Source of the DNA: Rubrobacter sp.
Lineage (GTDB): Bacteria > Actinomycetota > Rubrobacteria > Rubrobacterales > Rubrobacteraceae
DNA: 8,291 bases
Reading direction: 5' to 3'
NCBI GenBank assembly: GCA_016781705.1
Contig: JADDPV010000225.1
Coordinates: 1 to 8,291, forward strand
This document shows positions 7,014-8,291 of the stretch, piece after piece; the first letter of the stretch is position 1; each line of letters opens with the position of its first letter. Position numbers and translations under genes: made by a program. Under the pieces are notes generated by a model, which was not told the DNA's origin, did no database searches, and saw nothing but the letters and a program-made list of their open reading frames with translations.

Positions 7014-7866
7014 AGTGCTGCTAGCCTGCGCGCAGTACGCGGTCCGCGACGGCGACCCCGAGACCAACCTCCGGCTCTCCCTCGCCTGGATCTCCGCCGC
7101 CGCCCGTGCCGGCGCCGACCTCGTCGTCCTCCCCGAGCTCTCCAACTCCGGCTGCGACCTCTCCTCCCGCGAGATGGCCCTTCGCCTCGCGGAAGGGGTG
7201 CCCGAGGGCCCGACCGTCCGCGCCTGGGCCGAAGCTTCTCGCGATCTCGGCATCCTCGTCGTGGGCGGTTTGTTGGAGGCGGAGGGCGACGCCATCTACA
7301 ACTCCGCGGTCGTCGTGGGGCCGGACGGTCTCCTCGGGTGCTACCGCAAGACGCACTTCTGGGACCGCGAGAAGCTCATGTACGAGCCGGGTCGCGAGCT
7401 GCCCGTCTTCGAGACGCCCTTGGGGACCCTGGGATTGCTGGTCTGCTACGACGCCTGGTTTCCGGAGGCCATACGCACCCTGGCGATGCGCGGCGCGGAG
7501 ATCCTGTGCATCCCCGCGAACGCCCCCGACGATTGGGTCCCGGAAGGGCAGCGCCGGGGCGGGCTCACCATGCTCGGGGCACACGCGATCGCCGGAGGGA
7601 ACGCGAACCGCATCTACGTCGCCTGCGCGAACCGCGTCGGGGGCGGGTACCAGGGGAGGAGCTGCGTCGTGGCCCCCTCGGGGGGAGTGCTCGCCTTTGG
7701 GGAGGCCCATGAGGAGGGGCTTGTGCTCGCCGAAGTCGACCGGGAACGCGCTCGCCGCGAGAAGCATCTCACCCCGTACTCCCACGCCTTCGGGGACCGC
7801 AACGAAGAGGTCTACAAGGTTGGACCCACGCCGAAGCCCCGTGGGGGGGACGATCCTACAAGTTAA
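6994..7866 (+). CDS. Nitrilase-superfamily carbon-nitrogen hydrolase, substrate unknown
   Basis: A 290-residue cytosolic amidohydrolase with the complete Glu-Lys-Cys triad of the nitrilase superfamily: Glu48 in VVLPELSNSGCD, Lys119 in YRKTHFWDRE, and Cys151 in LLVCYDAWFPEA. Family features also include GLLEAEGDAIYNSAVVVGPDG (93-113, two pieces) and the RIYVACANRVG strand (206-216). There is no signal peptide, and no fused NAD-synthetase or acyltransferase domain. The class is closest in look to aliphatic amidases and N-carbamoyl hydrolases rather than true nitrilases, but the substrate cannot be read off. The ATG at 6994 is chosen with AAGGGG just upstream; GTG at 6997 and GTG at 7015 (one base after the birA stop, with GGGAGGG before it) are real alternatives and would shorten the protein by 1 or 7 residues. 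It is the last + strand gene of the run and overlaps the convergent - strand gene by 11 bp. No hairpin with a T-run is evident at its end. Confidence 0.9.
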   Translation: MVGEGDRVLLACAQYAVRDGDPETNLRLSLAWISAAARAGADLVVLPELSNSGCDLSSREMALRLAEGVPEGPTVRAWAEASRDLGILVVGGLLEAEGDAIYNSAVVVGPDGLLGCYRKTHFWDREKLMYEPGRELPVFETPLGTLGLLVCYDAWFPEAIRTLAMRGAEILCIPANAPDDWVPEGQRRGGLTMLGAHAIAGGNANRIYVACANRVGGGYQGRSCVVAPSGGVLAFGEAHEEGLVLAEVDRERARREKHLTPYSHAFGDRNEEVYKVGPTPKPRGGDDPTS

Positions 7867-8068
7867 AGGGCTCGCCGGAGAGCTCGCGGAAGCGCTCGAG
7901 CAGCCTGCGCGCGGACTCGCCGGTGAAGTGGGCGCTTATCTCCCCGGCGAACGTCGCCGTCACGGTGGTGTCGGGGCCGTCTTCGTTCCGGACCTCCATT
8001 CTCACCACCTGGTCCAGGTTCAGAAGCTGGTAGCCGCCCCTGGGGTTTTCGCGTCGCACGAGGTTCAA
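7856..8068 (-). CDS. Small conserved-looking hypothetical protein, 70 residues
   Basis: I do not recognise this family with confidence. The 70-residue protein starts with TTG, supported by a consensus AGGAGG seven bases upstream (8081 to 8076 on the - strand). The sequence looks like a folded domain and not a shadow frame: a strand-rich segment GYQLLNLDQVVRMEVRN (12-28), two further likely strands TTVTATFAGE (34-43) and ISAHFTG (44-50), and an amphipathic helix SARRLLERFRELSG (52-65). This beta-beta-beta-alpha layout, with a 'N-L-D-Q-V-V' strand, resembles small soluble bacterial proteins of unknown function. There is no signal peptide or membrane segment. Its stop (TAG at 7858-7856) lies inside the 3' end of the nitrilase gene. 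It stands alone, downstream of the tRNA-Arg on the same strand, and may be read from its own promoter in the 83 bases between. Confidence 0.72.
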   Translation of the reverse strand: MNLVRRENPRGGYQLLNLDQVVRMEVRNEDGPDTTVTATFAGEISAHFTGESARRLLERFRELSGEPFNL

Positions 8069-8075
8069 AGCGATC

Positions 8076-8081
8076 CCTCCT
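8076..8081 (-). promoter_or_regulatory. Shine-Dalgarno AGGAGG for the 70-residue protein
   Basis: The + strand CCTCCT reads AGGAGG on the - strand, full consensus to the 16S rRNA tail, with seven bases to the TTG start at 8068. It is the strongest ribosome site near any start in the window and is the main reason for accepting the TTG and the gene. Confidence 0.75.
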
Positions 8082-8118
8082 CTCGGTAATCTCGGTCCCC
8101 GCGATAGTTAGGAACTGA

Positions 8119-8147
8119 AACGAAAATCGACCGGGAAGATTCCGGTC
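8119..8147 (-). terminator. Probable rho-independent terminator after tRNA-Arg
   Basis: On the - strand a perfect 6-bp stem GACCGG/CCGGTC with a 7-base loop AATCTTC (8147-8129) is followed by GATTTTCGTT. It begins five bases after the tRNA CCA end, the usual place for a tRNA terminator. The T-run is only four long and interrupted, so termination may be partial; some transcripts could read into the 70-residue gene. Confidence 0.5.
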
Positions 8148-8151
8148 CTGG

Positions 8152-8227
8152 TGGTGCGCCTGGAAGGATTCGAACCTCCGACACAGGGTTTAGGAAACCC
8201 TTGCTCTATCCCCTGAGCTACAGGCGC
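8152..8227 (-). tRNA. tRNA-Arg, anticodon CCU (CCT), reads AGG
   Basis: A full cloverleaf can be folded by eye on the - strand, 76 bases with the CCA. The acceptor stem is GCGCCTG with CAGGCGC, seven perfect pairs. The D-stem is GCTC/GAGC with loop AGGGGATA. The anticodon stem is AGGGT/ACCCT with loop TTCCTAA, giving anticodon CCT. The variable region is five bases, GTGTC. The T-arm is GGAGG-TTCGAAT-CCTTC with one G-U pair. The discriminator is A and the 3' CCA is encoded (8154-8152). AGG is a rare arginine codon in many high-GC genomes, though it occurs repeatedly in the genes here. Confidence 0.97.
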
Positions 8228-8291
8228 AAGGCGCACAGAGTTTAGCGCACGGCTTAGGTATCGGAAAAAGTAGCCAAGTCCTTCGACATTC

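Noticed and set aside
7830..7890. Bidirectional terminator between the convergent genes
   Set aside because: The CCCC-GT-GGGG at 7837-7846 has too small a loop and no T-run on either strand.
1..8068. Cobalamin riboswitch or internal promoter for the B12 genes
   Set aside because: No intergenic space larger than 9 bases exists between the + strand genes, and no riboswitch-like leader was seen. Any such control must be upstream of cbiD, outside the window.
8082..8120. Promoter for the 70-residue gene, with TAACTAT near 8104-8110 on the - strand as a possible -10
   Set aside because: There is no matching -35; read-through from the tRNA transcript is as likely.
8152..8227. tRNA-Arg as an integration site for a mobile element
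   Set aside because: No integrase gene and no repeat of the tRNA 3' end was seen in the window.
8228..8291. Promoter for tRNA-Arg, with a TAAACT at 8244-8239 (- strand) as a possible -10
   Set aside because: The position is plausible, but no convincing -35 is present at the right spacing (best is about three matches of six), so it was not listed as a feature.

Overview
The window is strongly GC-rich and almost entirely coding. It reads as a chromosomal segment of a high-GC bacterium. GTG and TTG starts, 4-bp stop/start overlaps and third-position G/C bias throughout suggest an actinobacterium. The fused cobalamin genes with a stand-alone ferredoxin would fit a deep-branching group such as Rubrobacteria, but that placement is inference and cannot be settled from sequence reading alone.

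Positions 1-6153 hold a tightly packed cobalamin (vitamin B12) block on the + strand: the 3' end of cbiD, a cbiE-cbiT fusion, a cbiG-cbiH fusion, a small 2[4Fe-4S] ferredoxin, cbiC, a long-form cbiX with a C-terminal MXCXXC motif and His-rich tail, and cobT. CbiD, CbiG and CbiX together indicate the early-cobalt-insertion ('anaerobic') route. CbiX loads Co into sirohydrochlorin; CbiH contracts the ring; CbiG opens the lactone; CbiD, CbiE and CbiT methylate or decarboxylate; CbiC makes cobyrinate; CobT prepares the lower ligand. Genes such as cbiL, cbiF, cbiJ, cbiA and cbiP are not in the window and must lie elsewhere. Each of the first four junctions is a 4-bp overlap using a non-ATG start (GTGA, GTGA, TTGA, GTGA), so translation is probably coupled.

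Positions 6150-7866 continue the same transcription unit without a gap: a monofunctional biotin-protein ligase (birA) starts inside the cobT stop codon, and a nitrilase-superfamily amidohydrolase overlaps the end of birA. These are not B12 genes, but biotin and B12 meet in propionyl-CoA/methylmalonyl-CoA metabolism.

Positions 7856-8291 are on the - strand: a 70-residue protein of unknown function, convergent with and overlapping the nitrilase gene by 11 bp; then, further upstream, a tRNA-Arg(CCU) with encoded CCA and a hairpin directly after it that may be its terminator. No stretch over 300 bases lacks a gene. I see no mobile element, CRISPR array, riboswitch or defence system. The most notable points are the ferredoxin coupled to CbiGH, the metal-binding tail of CbiX, and the coupling of birA and a nitrilase to the B12 block.
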